Translations under genes and position numbers: made by a program
Origin: Sympetrum striolatum
Lineage: Eukaryota > Arthropoda > Insecta > Odonata > Libellulidae
Direction of reading: 5' to 3'
Length of the DNA: 64,000 nucleotides
Assembly: GCA_947579665.1 (NCBI GenBank)
Contig: OX388345.1
Coordinates: 71,043,454-71,107,453 of the forward strand
Part shown: piece by piece, positions 36,713 through 51,700 of the stretch
How positions within the stretch are numbered: the stretch's first letter is position 1
Layout of the letters: the number at the start of each line of letters is the position of its first letter
Notes under the pieces: generated by a model
What the model saw: the letters and a program-made list of their open reading frames with translations, nothing else
Told to the model about the DNA's origin: nothing
The model's database searches: none

Positions 36713-39700
36713 CTGCAATAAGCCAATAAAGAAAACTGTTTCTGTAATTTTATGCACAACTTCTTTTCTTAACATAAAACTCTTTTGTGTGTAAGATGTA
36801 CATGTGTGTTTGGTCAACATTTAAAAGGCTTTTGATAGAGTCCCATAGCCAAAACTGGCGGAGACATTGAAGAAAATTGGATCAAACTGGAAAGAAAGCA
36901 TATTTGTTCATAATTTTTACTTAAATCAAACAGTGCAAGCTAGGATAGCTGATAGGGAATCAGAATGAGCAGAGTTAGGAAGGTAAGGAATACATGGGTG
37001 TCCTTAACAACCATCTTTTTTAATATATATGCAAAGGAAACGGTGAAAGAAACTTGGAGATAATAGACATGGGAGTTGTAAGATAAGAATACCAAGTTAA
37101 AAATCATCATTGATGGGTTAAAACTAAAACAGGTGGATCAATTTATTTTGGCAGTGTTCTTCCAAAGAATTGAAACAAGAAAATAGCTTTGGCCAAAGGA
37201 ATCTTCTAACAGCAAAGAGAACTGATGACTAGATGAATGAATCTGGAAAAGATTGGTCAAATCCTTGGTGTATGGGTATAAAACAAGGACCCTAAGAAAA
37301 GATTACTTCTAAAGATTGGAATGGAAAAACTAAGTTGTGTTCCCAGGAAAACAAGCGTGGAGGCCCAGGGGTTGTTGGGTAGAGGAGCGTTTCAATAGAA
37401 AAGTAACTAGGTATTGATAGAGGGAATAAGTGAATCAATTTTTGAGAGGAGAGAGGTTGGTAAAGAAAATAATTGAGGGTAGAATGCAAGCAAAAGGGGA
37501 GAGGGGGAAGACAAAGGGAAAAGATGTTAGATATCATAAAGAGTGAGGTAAGTTTCCATTAAACAAAAGAAATAGTATTGAATAGACACATGAATCTATT
37601 AAATGATAGAATGGTTACCTATGTACTGATAATGTATGTGTAATATTGTATGTACTGATAAAACAAATGTTGATGTAGAAACATAAGTAATCTACATCTA
37701 GTATTGATACCATAATCTAGATATTTTCTGCTATAAATGGCCACCCACCCTTTTATTATGATCAAGCCATGCCAGCTCTATTACATCACCATATTTCTGG
37801 CTATAAGAGGCAGCTTTCCGCAGCAAACCAACTGCTCTTGCTGTCCGAGCTCTTAGGACATTGTAGTATGCCAGCATATGTAAAAACCTAAAATTTGAAT
37901 TAAGTAGGGGTACAGATTAAAAGCTTGTTGAATGTGCATCTCAAAAGAGAAAATATTTACTAGAAATAGGGTTCATTAATTTATTGACATTTTAATTACC
38001 TATCTCATTATCTTCACATACTGTCTCATTTCTCATAAATAAGTTTCTTAGATGGTAAAATTAGAAAATACATATTAGGATACCAATTATTTTTTGCAAA
38101 AATTATAATAAGTGAATGATAAATTTATTTAAATTAATCAATTATATATCTTTATCTTCTAAAAGGAACTTGGGTGTAAATTTACAATCCCCCTTCTTAG
38201 AATTATTCTCCCTTGCAATAAGTAATCATAAATGAATGAAGCAAGACATATGACAAAAAAAAAAGAATTTTTGTTTGCTCTCTGGAAAATAAAAATTTGA
38301 TCTAAATGCTAGAAATCCACAGAATCCCCCACTTGTGCCTAGTCGTGGTTTAAACCAGCATTTAATTAGTGACAACAACTGATTTATTGGTAATTCATTA
38401 CTGCTACTCTGAAATAAATTGCAACAGATAGTACTTCGTTGTTTTACAGCAAAACTTTTCCTTCTATCCTTAATCTTGCCTGTTTCAGTTTTTCTTCTCA
38501 TTATCTTCTGGAATTCTTTTGCAAATAAATACCAAAATTACATTTTATAGAGATAATAGATGTGGATATTTAGTATGTATGAATTTTATTTTCTCCTATG
38601 CAGTAAGATGGGCTACACATATCAAATTTGTTTTGATGAAGTTGATGAATGTCCTTTAAAACTATCTACTATTTTGTGTAATAATGTTCTGATTGATGCT
38701 GTTGATTGAGATGTTATAGTTGTTATAACTCATACTTAATCTTAAATACAAACTAATAAAAGTCAATTCAGTAGATTTATTTGATCTCTCTATCTATCAA
38801 TATAAATAAATTGAATAATGATATTGATTGTAGAGAACTACAGAAACAAACTTTATGGATTATTTTACCTTTGAAAGCATATCTTCCATGAGTTTTTATC
38901 TATCTATCATGTCATTTTGGTTTTATTCTATATTTGTACCCTGTAGTTAAAGATTAACTGCTTCTAAAATTATTTACTAGTTATGATATGAAATCTACAG
39001 TAATTAAAACACCTCATGTTCATTAACAGAAGATTATCACAGAATCCAATATAAACCTAGCAATGCATGCAGTTCAGTATGCTTCTTATGAATCAAAATA
39101 ATTAATAATTAAGAATACCATTAATTACGTGCAAGAGCTGCTCTCTTTACCAAAAAATACATTATATTAATCTGAATGTATTTACCTAGGTTTTGCTATT
39201 TTTGCTGAATTAGCACACCTTTTAAGTGATTTAATCACATGCCTAATTTTTTTATGAAGCAGTGGAACATCAGTATATGCTTTAATATTCAGTTTTGATG
39301 TCATCAATAATAATAAACCTTCCAAATATTTCAGTCCAGAAATCAAGTTTGGAAATGATGACAAAATAAAACCATATTTTTCTTCATCTTCAGGTTTATC
39401 TGCAGTATCTAAGGACAGGCCCATAGAAGCAATAGCTGAGGTAACAGAGTTTATTCCAATATTGTAATTGCTTGCATCCTCCCAAGATATCGCTTCTTCC
39501 CAACGCTCACAACGCAAGCACCATAGCCATAGGGATATTATCAGACGCCTGTTAGCAGCATTGCTGGCATCATCATTTTCACTGATGGCACCCATTTTTT
39601 CTTCAGCATATGCCTAAAAATTATGAAATTCATCATAATCAAACAATTTATTTGACAATAAACGCTGCTGGAAAACTTATTTTTGGTCTTATAACAATGT

Positions 39701-42700
39701 AGTTTGGGTCATAGTCTCAATTAGTAGAAGTATTGTTACAAGTGCTTCAACAGCTTAGGTCATTTCACACATTGGCTCCCACCGAGAATTGAACCAGGGA
39801 CCGTTTTCACCAAAGGCAAACGCGCTATCCACATGACTATCTGGTCGCCCCTCAATTATTATCATACTCTCAATATAATTATTATAAACTCTAAGAGTAA
39901 AAGTTGCTTGCATACTGCAAGTATATGAAATGTATTTATAATCTTTATTCACATGCCAAGTTTTAAGTTTCAATGTTATCAGGAAGGGGTTAAAAAAAAA
40001 AATTTTAAATCGTAGCAATTTCAATTTTGAGACGCCTGGTGTCAAACCCAGGACCTATTGGCAGATGCAAATAGAATTTATAACTTGTTAGGACATGATC
40101 TTATTTATTGCAAAGTTTGAAGTCCATATCATACTGGGAAGGACCTGAATTAGACTCCCTTGTCTGCATAAATGATACCCTGAAATGCATAGGGTAATGT
40201 AAATGGCTCTCTAGGATCGAACCAAGGACAATATGGATAACCAAAAACACCACATATAAATTATATCTATGATCTTGATTCACATGCCAAGTTATGCTAT
40301 GTTATCGGGAAGGGGTTCAAAAAATCATAAAAATTGTAGCAATTTCTAATTTTGAGATGCCTGGTGTTGAACCCAGGACCTATTAGCATGGCAAATAGAT
40401 ATTATAACATGTTAGGACTTGATCTTATTGAATGCAAAGTTTGAAGTTGATATCATGCCGGAAAGTACCTAAAATTGGTTTCCGTTATCTCCATAAGAAA
40501 TGCATTGAGGAATATAAATGCCTCACTGGGTTCGAAACAAGGACCATCAGCGAACCAAGCTTTAAAATTTGATTATAAAATATATTCATGATCTCTATCT
40601 ACATCCCGATTTTCAAGTTTACATGTCATTGGGAAGGGATTTAAAAAAAAATCATAAAAATTGACGCAATGCATTTTAAATGAGAGATATTTTCCCTGAC
40701 CTAGCATCTAACCAAGAATAATCTTCGAAGATATCTTTATAGTTTTCTACAGATATGCACGGTTCCTAGCAATCCTTTGAATTTCGACTCCCTACATTGC
40801 AGAGAAGTGCCTCAAAAAATTTTTTGAAAATTCCTGCCATGTATCTTTACGGGAAAAATGGGGACTTTGAGGCCTTCTGGCATCGAACCCATGACACAGG
40901 TTCAAAATCTTGACTTTTCTGGTAGTTACACATTATGGCCAGTACGTCGTATAAGTTTCATGTCAATTGCGATTTTGAACCTCGGTGTCATGGGTTCGAT
41001 TCCAGAGGGCCCCAAAATCCTGAATTATTCCATTTAAATGCATTGCTTTGATTTTCCGGAATGTTTAAAAAATACTTCCCAGATAGGTAGAGAATTAAAA
41101 CTCAAGGAGCCGATGGATATGGTCAGGATATATCCACAACAATAATGATTTCTATAGAAAATGTCCTGGGTTCGATGCTAGGATGATGCAAAAATACATT
41201 GAAGTAGTTTTTCATTATTTATTTTGATGCACTTATCAAAATGATAGGAAATTCTTGCCTTGCTAGAAGATGTATATTAAGAATTGGTTTCAGAAAAAAA
41301 AATTAGATAAGACTGTAGTGTTCCTGGGTTCGATGCCAGAGCACAATACAATTTCTCACATAAGGAATATAGGTGAAAAGTAGCACGTTGTTTGAGGCAG
41401 TTGCAGCCAATATTTCTGTTTGAATTTTCCCACATAGTTAGAGATTCTTATATTCTGTTGTGCTGCGTAGTAAGTTCACCAGGAAGACCTGGGTTCGATG
41501 CCAGACGATTAAATTGCAGCGAATTTTAAGAATATTTTCAATCCTTCTTTTCTTTTGAGGACCGTCCTGATATGATGCCAACATTTTACTCGTAAGTATA
41601 TATAAGTAGGACGTTGTTTGAGGCAGTTGCAGCCAATATTTCTGCCTAATATATTCCTTATGAGAGAAATTGTAATGTGCTCTGGCATCGAACTCAGGAA
41701 CAGTATGGTAGTAGTTAAATTTTTTTTATAAACCAAGTCTTAATATACATCTAGCTAAGCGAGAACATCCTATCATTTCGATAAGTGCTTCAAAAAAAAT
41801 AATGAAAAACTACCTCAATGTATGTTAATGGGCAGATTTTTGCATCATCCTAGCATCGAACCCAGGCTATTTTCTGTAAAAATCATTGATATTTTTGGTA
41901 GATCATAACAATATCTATAACCTTATGATAATCTACCTATCCGGGAAGTATTTTTTAAAAATTCCTGAAGATCAAAGCAATGCTTTTAAATGGGAAAAAT
42001 CATGGACTGGTGCCCTCTGGAATCAAACTCATGACACAGGTTCAAAATCTTATTTTTTCTGGTGGTTACATGTTATGGCCAATATGTTGTAAAAATTTCA
42101 GGTCAATGACACTTGTTGTTTAGCCTGTGAATTAGTATCCTATCTATCTATCTATATAGATACATGAATGAATCCGGAGAAGCATCTATATATAATAGAT
42201 ATATGAGTGAAATGTTGCTTGCATACTACAAGCATAACATTTTCGATAACATTTTCAAGTTGGCATCATATCGAGAGGGTCCTCAATAGAAAAAAAGGGA
42301 TTGATAAAATTCTTAAAATTCACTGCAATTTATTCGTCCAGCATCGAATATGGGTCTTTCCTGTGATACTTACTATGCAGCACAATAGAAGATCACCATC
42401 TCTAACTATGTGTGAAAATTCAAGCTGAAATATTTGCTGCAACTGCCTCAGAATACGTCCTACTTTTCACCTGTATTTCTTATGTGAGAAATAATAATTT
42501 GCTCTGGCATTGAATCCAGGAACAGCATGGTTTATATATTTTTTTTTCTTAAACCAACTCTTAATATTCATCCTCTGTCAAAGTAAGAACCTCCTATCAT
42601 TTCGATAAGTGCATCAAAAAATAATGAAAATCTACCTCAATGTATTTTAAAGGGCAGATTTTTGCATCGTCCTAGCATCGAACCCAGGATGTTTTCTGTA

Positions 42701-45700
42701 AAAGTCATTAACGTTTTTGATAGATCATGACCATATCTATAGGCTCCTTGAGTTTTGCTTGTCTACCTATCTGGGAAGTATTTTTTAAAAATTCCTGAAA
42801 ATGAAAGCAATGCTTTTAAATTGAAAAAATCAGGACTGTGGGGACCTCTGGATTCGAACACATGACACTGAGGATCATAGTTGCCCTTTTCCTGGGGGTT
42901 TCACGTTAGGGCCTAGCCGCTGAAAAAAAATTTCAAGGCAATGACTCTTGTGGTTTAGCCTGTGCATTAGTATCCTATCTATATAACTATATCCCTATAT
43001 ATATGAATGAATCTAGAGAAGGAATTATATATAATAGATATATATATATATATATATCAGATATATAGGTATATCCTGAGATATGTCTTTCTATAATAGA
43101 TATTATAGAATTATTATTATTCTCTCAATAAATTACCAGCCTTGGTGGCTGAGTGGTTAGCATCTAGCTATGCTATCACCCAGACCCCAAGGTCCTGGGT
43201 TTGAATCCCGGCTGATCGGATTATTTTGATCTGGGAATGGCTGTGTGTTCATGTATTGTGTTGTTATTGTTGGAGAAAATAAATAAACACTTTCAATCCT
43301 AAAAAAATCTTAAGTTTGTCATATGATATTTAAGAAACAAAAAAAACTGAATCATATCAACCATAAGAAAAATTTCTATATTTACCTTACAAGCTTGATA
43401 TTTTTCTACAGCAAAGCCGGTGTCCAAAATAATTTCGAGGCAGAGTGCATGATACCATGTAGTGGCAGAGCTATCAGCATTTTCTTCTGCAACTTGAAGT
43501 AATAGCTGAAGTAAATCCACAGTTTCGGGAAGACGGCCCTTCATTAGTAGTGACTGAACCAGTAGCGGCATAACCAAGAGCTTTGTTGCTGCAGACTGAA
43601 ACATCTTTTCACTCAGTTTCAGAGAACGATAACCTATTCTTATAGCAGCTTCTACATCACCTCGAAGCAGTCTTAAAAGAAGCATGAGTGAGGCCAAAAT
43701 TTAATCATATCCATCATAATCACAATAAATGGTATATGCAAATTTGTCAAGTTGTTAATTCTGGAAATACCAAATAAAGAAACATATGAAAAAATTAAAT
43801 TCTGCTATGCAAGGTTATTGAGACAACGTTTTTGCCAGACTTGATAATTATGTTATGTGATTGCAATAAAGGCATGTACAAGGTGCATTCAAAAAGTTTC
43901 CAAACTTATTTTTTCCCATGAAAATGCCAACCAGGAAAAACTAAAAAATTCTGGTGGTAGATAGTCATATCTCTCAATGGATAGCCCTGCCATGTACAAG
44001 ATTTTACTTTTTACTGTAATTTATTCTGATCTTAAAAATAGTTTTTATGATTAATCTGACATTTGTGCATTAATATAATTAAATTACTTTCATAATGAGT
44101 TTGTATTTCATTTATTATGTTCCTTTATTCAGTATGAAGAGTTGTTAATCCCAAATAAGGTGATTAATCATTTAATCTACCTATATATCCTTTCAAAGGA
44201 TATTTTTGATCTTAACTCAGCTGGAAGAGGAATGCAATTATTTTTAACATAATTTTTATTATTTTCCTGTAAACTTTTCAACAGTATAATAAACATACTA
44301 GAGAAGAATCTAATATAGAGTTTTTAAAGTATGCAAATAATTTTTATCTAAACTTGAAACAAATCTAATTCAACGTACTATGTTATTTACCTTGATAATT
44401 AAAATTTACAACACCAAATACCAAAATGAAAAATGCCAAAAATTAATCCAGCTAGATCCTTCTTGGCAAAATCAAGGCTTATCAATTGGTCCCATAATGG
44501 AAATGGTTAAGTTTTTGCTCATTTACCTGATTTTAAAAAGTGGTACTTTTGTTGTTATAATAACTAAAATAATACTAATGTAACTATCATTTCACAATTA
44601 AAATATTTGCCAGTTCTCCTCTTTCAGAAAAGTGCCAAAGCACCCTAGTCTCCTCCTTGGTTAGACTACTTATCATTTACACCATTTCAATTCGTAGTAA
44701 TAATTTTATAGAAAATAACAATTAGAATCTTGTTACCCTCAATAACATCTGTATAAGTATTCCATAGATGATGCAAAGTTATAATGCAATTTTTAGTATT
44801 TTATACTTTGTTACCATGTTGACAGCAGAAACAAAGACAAAATGCCAGAAATGAAGTAACATCTTGAGGATTTTAAATGCATCCTTTTTTATCTAGGGCA
44901 AATAATGAATTGTGGATTCTAATTAAATTTATGGAATGTTAGCTACTCTTCCTTACCTAGCATTGAAGGCCACATAATATAAGCGAGAGATAGCAAGAAG
45001 TAAGGCTCTATCAGTTGTCACTTGTCTGCTCATTTTGCGACAAAGAATTTTAGACATCCCTTCAATATCTTGACTTCTCGTTAGGTCACCATTTTTCATG
45101 GAAAATTCAATGTTATTACTGTAAGCTCTACAGAGAGCTAAGAAATTGTCTTTTGTTTGCTCAGCTTTGTTGAGACCCTCTATTGCAGCAAACTGAGCTA
45201 GATCCAAGTCATCCTCAGCCTATTGATAAGTAGACGAAGAAGTAGAATAGCCTTGCATTTATTTCTTATGGTTTATATTCTGGGTGAAAACCACAATAAA
45301 GGATATGAAATGTTTCTTCCTAATTACCATGTACAGTATAGGAGTTATTTCAATTTTTTTTAATTTCATCCTAAATAAGGAAGAGATATGTGTACCCAGT
45401 AAAATAAAAGATGTTGCTAGAGGTACCAGTAAAGTTTCTCCATTAACTTTTGCATATATTAAAATGAATAATGAATACATACAACAGTAACTTCCTTGAA
45501 TACAGGAAATTATATAAATAGTATCGACCTAACCCAATAGGTTTATTTTATTCTAAAGAGCAAAAAAAATGTTTGCTTCTCAATTTATCAACTCATCTAG
45601 GTTCTTTACAGTATCTCACATAAGAGTACTGAATATCTCTTTTGGATCATTATCTCCCTTGGATTTCCATTTAGAACTATTAGAGAACTTTTACAAATGA

Positions 45701-48700
45701 ATAGTAGATTAGATTTGTAAGTAAAACAAAATTAACATAATTTATCCTGAACAGCAAAAGGAGATATCACCATTTTAATGTCTTTCTTTCTAAAAAGAAG
45801 TAAAAGAATGCAAGTCAAGAATGAAAAGATTGTATCAGGATTATTTTGAAATTTCAAATGTAAGCAAACTTTTAATTTTAAATAAGAAAGACTGCTCAAA
45901 TTTACATTTAAAACTACATAATAAAGTTGCAATTATGAATGGCCTTTATACGTCAACACTCATTTTCTTGGGATTAATTAATATATGATGGGCCTATCTA
46001 TTTATTGGAAATATATAAGTAAAATCTGAGGTATTTAAATATCTAATGATAACCGTACCATTTTTATCTGGCAAATCAATGAAAGACACTCAGCTGCTGC
46101 ACTACACAGTGCCTTATCCCCAGACGGAATTATGAAAGTGGATATTTGTTGGAGACAGGGTAGAAACTTATGGATATAATATCTGACTTCCGAAATGATT
46201 TCTTCTGCCATTTCTTCCAAAGCACTTTTCTTCTTTTTCTCCTTCGTTTCAAACTCAGGAATGCTAATATTGAATGTCTTCAAAGCTGGCAAAAGTGCTT
46301 TGAGACTCCTCTTATAGTGGCCTAAATCATAAAGAGCTTGCCCTTGAAGCAATTTAATCATGCCCCTGGCAAACCATGTTTTATCTTCCTCCTCCTCCTC
46401 CTCCTCTTCTACTACCATTTCTTCTCCCTGTTCATAGCCATCTCCTTCCTCCTCCACTTTAACTACCTTCTTCTTGGGGATCTTTTTAGGCCCTTCTAAC
46501 TCCTGTTAGAGAAATGAACACCTTAATGAATGAAGTTAAAATCTCATACATTTACATATGTTATGTGTTATTGCATAATAGGAATTACGGTAAGTAGTTT
46601 TTCAGCTTCTTTGAGAAATTTAACAGCTTGGGTACTGTGTCCAAATGGAACTGCAGCAGCACTGAATTCGATTAGAAATGATAAAAGCCTCTTTTTATCC
46701 TCTGAAATGAAGCAAAGAGTAAGGTTTAACACAAAATATTATAGCTCACTTATAAAATAAGTATACCATATTTACTTGGAAATAACGCATCATTGAATCT
46801 AATGAGTATCCCAAAATTCGGGCATCAGAAATCGAAAAATCATTTGCCCACGAATCTAAAGTGCACCTTAAGACATGCGGTCACACCATTTGCAGTACTG
46901 TATATGTATGTACTACGAGTAAAATGTTGCTTGCATATTGCAAGCATATCGATAACACTAATTTAAAGTCGGCATCATATCGAGAGGTCCCTCAAGATAA
47001 AAAAAGGACTGATAATATTCTTAAAATTCGCTTCAATTTATCTGTCCGGCATCAAACCCAGATCTTCCTGGTGATACTTACTATGAAGCACAATAGAAGA
47101 TCACTGTCTCCAACTATGTGTGAAAATTCAAGCAGAAATATTTGCTGCAACTGCCTCAAACCCAGTTGTACTTTTCCCTTATATTCCTAAAGTGAGAAAT
47201 TATAATGTGCTCTAGCATCGAACCCAGGAATAGCACGGTCTTATCTAATTTTTTTCCTAAAAGAAGTCTTAATATATATCTTCAAACTGAGCAAGAACTT
47301 CGTATCATTTCGATAAGTGCATCAAAAAATTAATGAAAAACTAGCCCAATGTATTTTACATGAGAGATATATTTACCACCCGGCATCGATCCCTGATCTT
47401 CCTGGTGATACTTCCTATGCAGTACAACAGAAGATCACCAATTCTAACTTTGCTTAAAAATTCAAGCAGAAATATTGGTTGCAACTTCCTCAAACGACGT
47501 CCTACTTTTCCCTTATATTCCTTATGTGAGAAAATTTAATTTGCTCTGGCATCGAACCCAGGAACAGCATGGTCTTATTTAATTTTTACTTTCTCCCTAC
47601 ACGTAGTATAGAGAAAGTATTGTATTCACAAAAAAATCTGTGTGTGTGTGTGTCTGTCTGTGGAAAAAAGGTTTGTGTGCGCTCTATCTTAAAAAGTAAT
47701 TACTCGATCATATCCAAAATTCATATTTAGTATTTTCCAAACAATGCCAAGAGTTGATTAGTTTTCACTGAATATCGCTTAACCGGAACAAAATTTTGTT
47801 TCTTAAATATCTCTGTCAGAATGCAATATAGGTATATACAGTAACATACAAAAGTTATAGATAATGTACTTTATTACAACTTTTGTATGAAACAATTTTT
47901 CATAACACTGACTGTTTAGGAATTATTCTTCAATAATGGTTAACTGGAAGTTGTTGTTTATCCAGAAATGGAAGTTTTTCATACATATCTCTGTCAGAAT
48001 CCAATGTAGGTATATACAATTTTATACCAAAGTTATAGATAATGTATTTTACAACAACTTTTGTATAAGACATTTTCCTGTAACACGTATTGTTTTGTAG
48101 TTATTTATATATTACCGGCATAGGCTTCTGTTTTCAATATATATGGAGTCATGTGTTGGCCACATCAGATATTTTTTCTTAAATGGATTCTTAATATACA
48201 TATTCTAGTATAGTGAGAATTTCCTATCATTTCGATAAGTACATCAAAAAAAATAATGAAAAACTACTTCAATGTATTTTAAAGGGCAGATTTTTGCATC
48301 GTAATAGCATCGAACCCAGGACTTTTTCCTTAAAAGTCATTTATGTTTTCGATAGATCATTACCATATCTGTAGGCTCCTTGAGTTTTGATTCTCTACCT
48401 ATCCGGAAAGTATTTTTTTTTTAATTCCCAAAAATCAAAGTAATGCTTTTAAATGGGAAAAATTGGGATTTTGGGGCCCTCTGGAATCGAACCCATGACA
48501 CTGAGGTTCAGAATCGCAATTTTTCTGGTGGTTACACGCTATGGTCAATACGTTGTAAAAATTTCAAATCAATGATGTTTGTGGTTTAGCCAGTGAGTTA
48601 GTATCCTATCTATCTATATCCCTATGTATATGAATGAATCCGGAGAAGCATCTATATATAATAGATACATGTATACACTGATATATACATATATTTATTT

Positions 48701-51700
48701 GTGTATTCACTGTATACCAAAATGCTACGTCATCTACACAGAAAGTCATACATAGGTGTAGATGATTAATCAATTCATAATTGGTCATTTAAAAAATTTA
48801 GCTAGCCAATTCCCTTTCAATTAAAAACTATTAGCTGACAGTTTAGTCTCTTGTCTTTGGGGGCTCTTACAGTGAAAACATCGGTAGCACATTGATGGAA
48901 CGTTTGAGAAGTTACATAGAACCAAGGCAAGCCGAGGATGCGACCAGCCCTGCACTACGGGACATGGGCATGAGTAGTATTTTGCCCAAATCTAATGCGC
49001 CATTGATTCAAACACATGCCCCAATTTTTGAGCTGGAAATAGATCCAAAAGGGTGTGCATTAATCTCGAGTAAATAGGGTAGTTTCATGGCCTCATACAA
49101 TCATGTGATTTTAATTCTAACTAAAACCAAGAATTACCTGCTGCTCTGGCATGCTCAATCATATGAATGTACACTGTGGCTAAGATCAGGTGACATTCAC
49201 ACTCATTCAAATTGATGACAGATAGGCATATTCCCAACGATTCACTCGAGTTGCATCTTTGCAGATCTTCCTCTGATCCAGCTTTATCCTCCTCTGGATT
49301 TGCTCCAGTTTGTTCTTTCTTCTCTTCCTCAGAGCCTGTTTTCCATTCATATGCTGATAGCCACTCACGCTTAAATGGAATAAAATAAAACTTGATAAAA
49401 ATCTTGAGCATGGTAAAAACTAGTGTAATAAAACGGATGTATTAAGAGTTATGATAATCTTTATTTCATAACCATCCCATAATTCATTATTTCTCTCAAT
49501 CGTGTCTCAATTCAATCATTCCCATAAACTTGCCATTGCCTCAATAAGTTTGAGGTTTTCAAAATTGTTATTTCATAGCTTTGGTCAGAATTTCAGGGCC
49601 AATCAATTTAGAAACACATTTAACAGGTTTTAAACCATTGCCAGCCTGTTTGAACCCCCAGGCTGAGCACCTCAGAGGCTAATCAAGTCTATTTTAATTG
49701 CTATTCAATGATTTTCCGGTTTAAGATTTACCTGAGAACCTCAAAACCTGCCAGTGATATATAGCAGGTTGTGATATATGAAATATTTCTGGTCTAGTTT
49801 TCATGTATATCTTAATGATTTTACTCTTTGTAATGCTATGATCAGATTTCATAGCTCTAATTGCAAACTAACCAAAGATAATCTAAAATGCATAGTTTTC
49901 ATTTTTCTTACCTGCTATGGAGCAGTTCCTTAGGGGGCATCCATTAATTATGTGAGGTGGTTAAGGGGGTGTAGGGGTTAAGCCGAATCTCACTCACTCT
50001 CACGTGGGGGAGAGGGTGGGGTTCTTGAAAATATTACATAATTTTTTATCCGCAAAAAACAGTGTAGAATTATGAGATAACTGGGTATTGTGTAAAATGT
50101 GTTACTTTACTAAAATATGACTAAATTTTACACAATAATATTTATCACGGTTACGCGAGCACCACAAAGTAGCATAGTAGCCCGTCGATTGTTTAACCAC
50201 CGGCTAGCCGAACACGCAATTTGACGAGCGCTGCAACGTACGAGATTTTTTGGATAAATCCAATACAATGAAACATAGATTGATATATTTACACTGAAAA
50301 AACGCATTTTGAAAAATCTCACGTGTAATTAGAGGAGGGGGGAGGGGGTTGAGCCAAATCTCACCAGGGGGGTCAAAAATCGCAAAAATCACCTCACGTA
50401 AGTAATGGATGCCCCCTTATTTAAGTAATCTAAGTGCCCACAGTAACTTTAATTATCCTCAAAGATGAAAATATTAGAGAGAGAGCCAGTAATACTAGAG
50501 TAAATTGGGTCAACATCATAAGTATGCCAGCAACACATGCAGAGTTTCATACTAATGTTAAAGGCATCTCTAATGGTAAGTTTAAGCACATTTTAGCAAG
50601 ATCCTTACAAGCTCAATCATTATATAAGATTACTTCAAGTACTATTCCCATACCTCTACAAGTAAAGTTTTCCTGCTGTGAGAATCCACTGGAAGCCAGC
50701 TCTCCAAACCATGAACTCTACCACCATAAATACATGAAGTGCATTATACACACTTTATTATGGATAAACAAAGCAAATAATATTCTTATTCTAAGGACTT
50801 AAATTATGTTTATGTACTACATCTACATTTGAAGAACCTATCGTTGACTATTTATAGATAAGGATAAAATAAATACAAGTTCATTCCAATTTATCATTTT
50901 TTCCAAATACCATAATATAAACAGAACTGGTTAATAGAATCTTGAACTTCCCTAACAAATTTTCATTGCAGGCTCAAAATTTAGGGTAATTTATCTAGGA
51001 TGATTGAGTTCTTGGTATGATTTTTACCATGGGAGCATTGAATGCTGGAACTTTGAAAAATGGGCGATTTCCGCATGCTTTGCAGCGATGAGCTTCATTT
51101 TCTAAGAAATCAACTGCTCTTCCGTGAAGACCTTTCTTCTGATCCTCAGGTAATAATTCATAAGCTGTTTCTCGATGTAATGGAGTCCGAAATTGTAACA
51201 GATTGCAGAAAGCATATAATGGAAGACGAGCCCCATAGTCTGTGAACAATGAGATTTTATGATTCCACATTTTTAATTGTAATATTTTCATATTCTGCAA
51301 AAATCGATTTCCTCAAAGCATTGAAGCATACTTTACAATCTTTTTGGATTTGCATCATTCAAGGGACAAGAGCCTAACGCATAGACTTGGTTATTACATT
51401 TTATAGAGGTAGTGGGAGTAAAAACATTAATAGGTAACCATTGAATGTCTTACAAAACAGCAAAACGCTGTATTTGTACAAGCAGAATAATATAGAATGA
51501 ATATCAGAAATTAATGAAACCTAGAGGTATTAACTTACGTATCTTCATCCCTTCATTGCAGCAGCACTCTGGTTTCAGTGTTCCCAAGTTCTTAGTTTTG
51601 ATTTCATGTTTTGCACAAGTAATAATCCTTGCTTCAAAAACATCTCTGATTGCTGTTCATCAAACACAAAAATAATAGGCAAATATTAATTATATCATAG

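Larger units (their letters stand above)
46766..49078. mobile_element. Probable inverted-repeat element enclosing array B
   Basis: The left end, ACCATATTTACTTGG...AACGCATC...AATCTAATGAG, and the right end read inward on the minus strand, ACCCTATTTACTCGAG...AATGCAC, are diverged inverted copies about 60 bp long. Together they bracket 2.3 kb that holds tandem array B and a nested repeat. No transposase is seen. A target duplication is not clear. Confidence 0.5.

Noticed and set aside
48892..49077. 61-codon plus-strand frame
   Set aside because: Its 3' part is the inverted end of the element at 46766-49078. No coding evidence.
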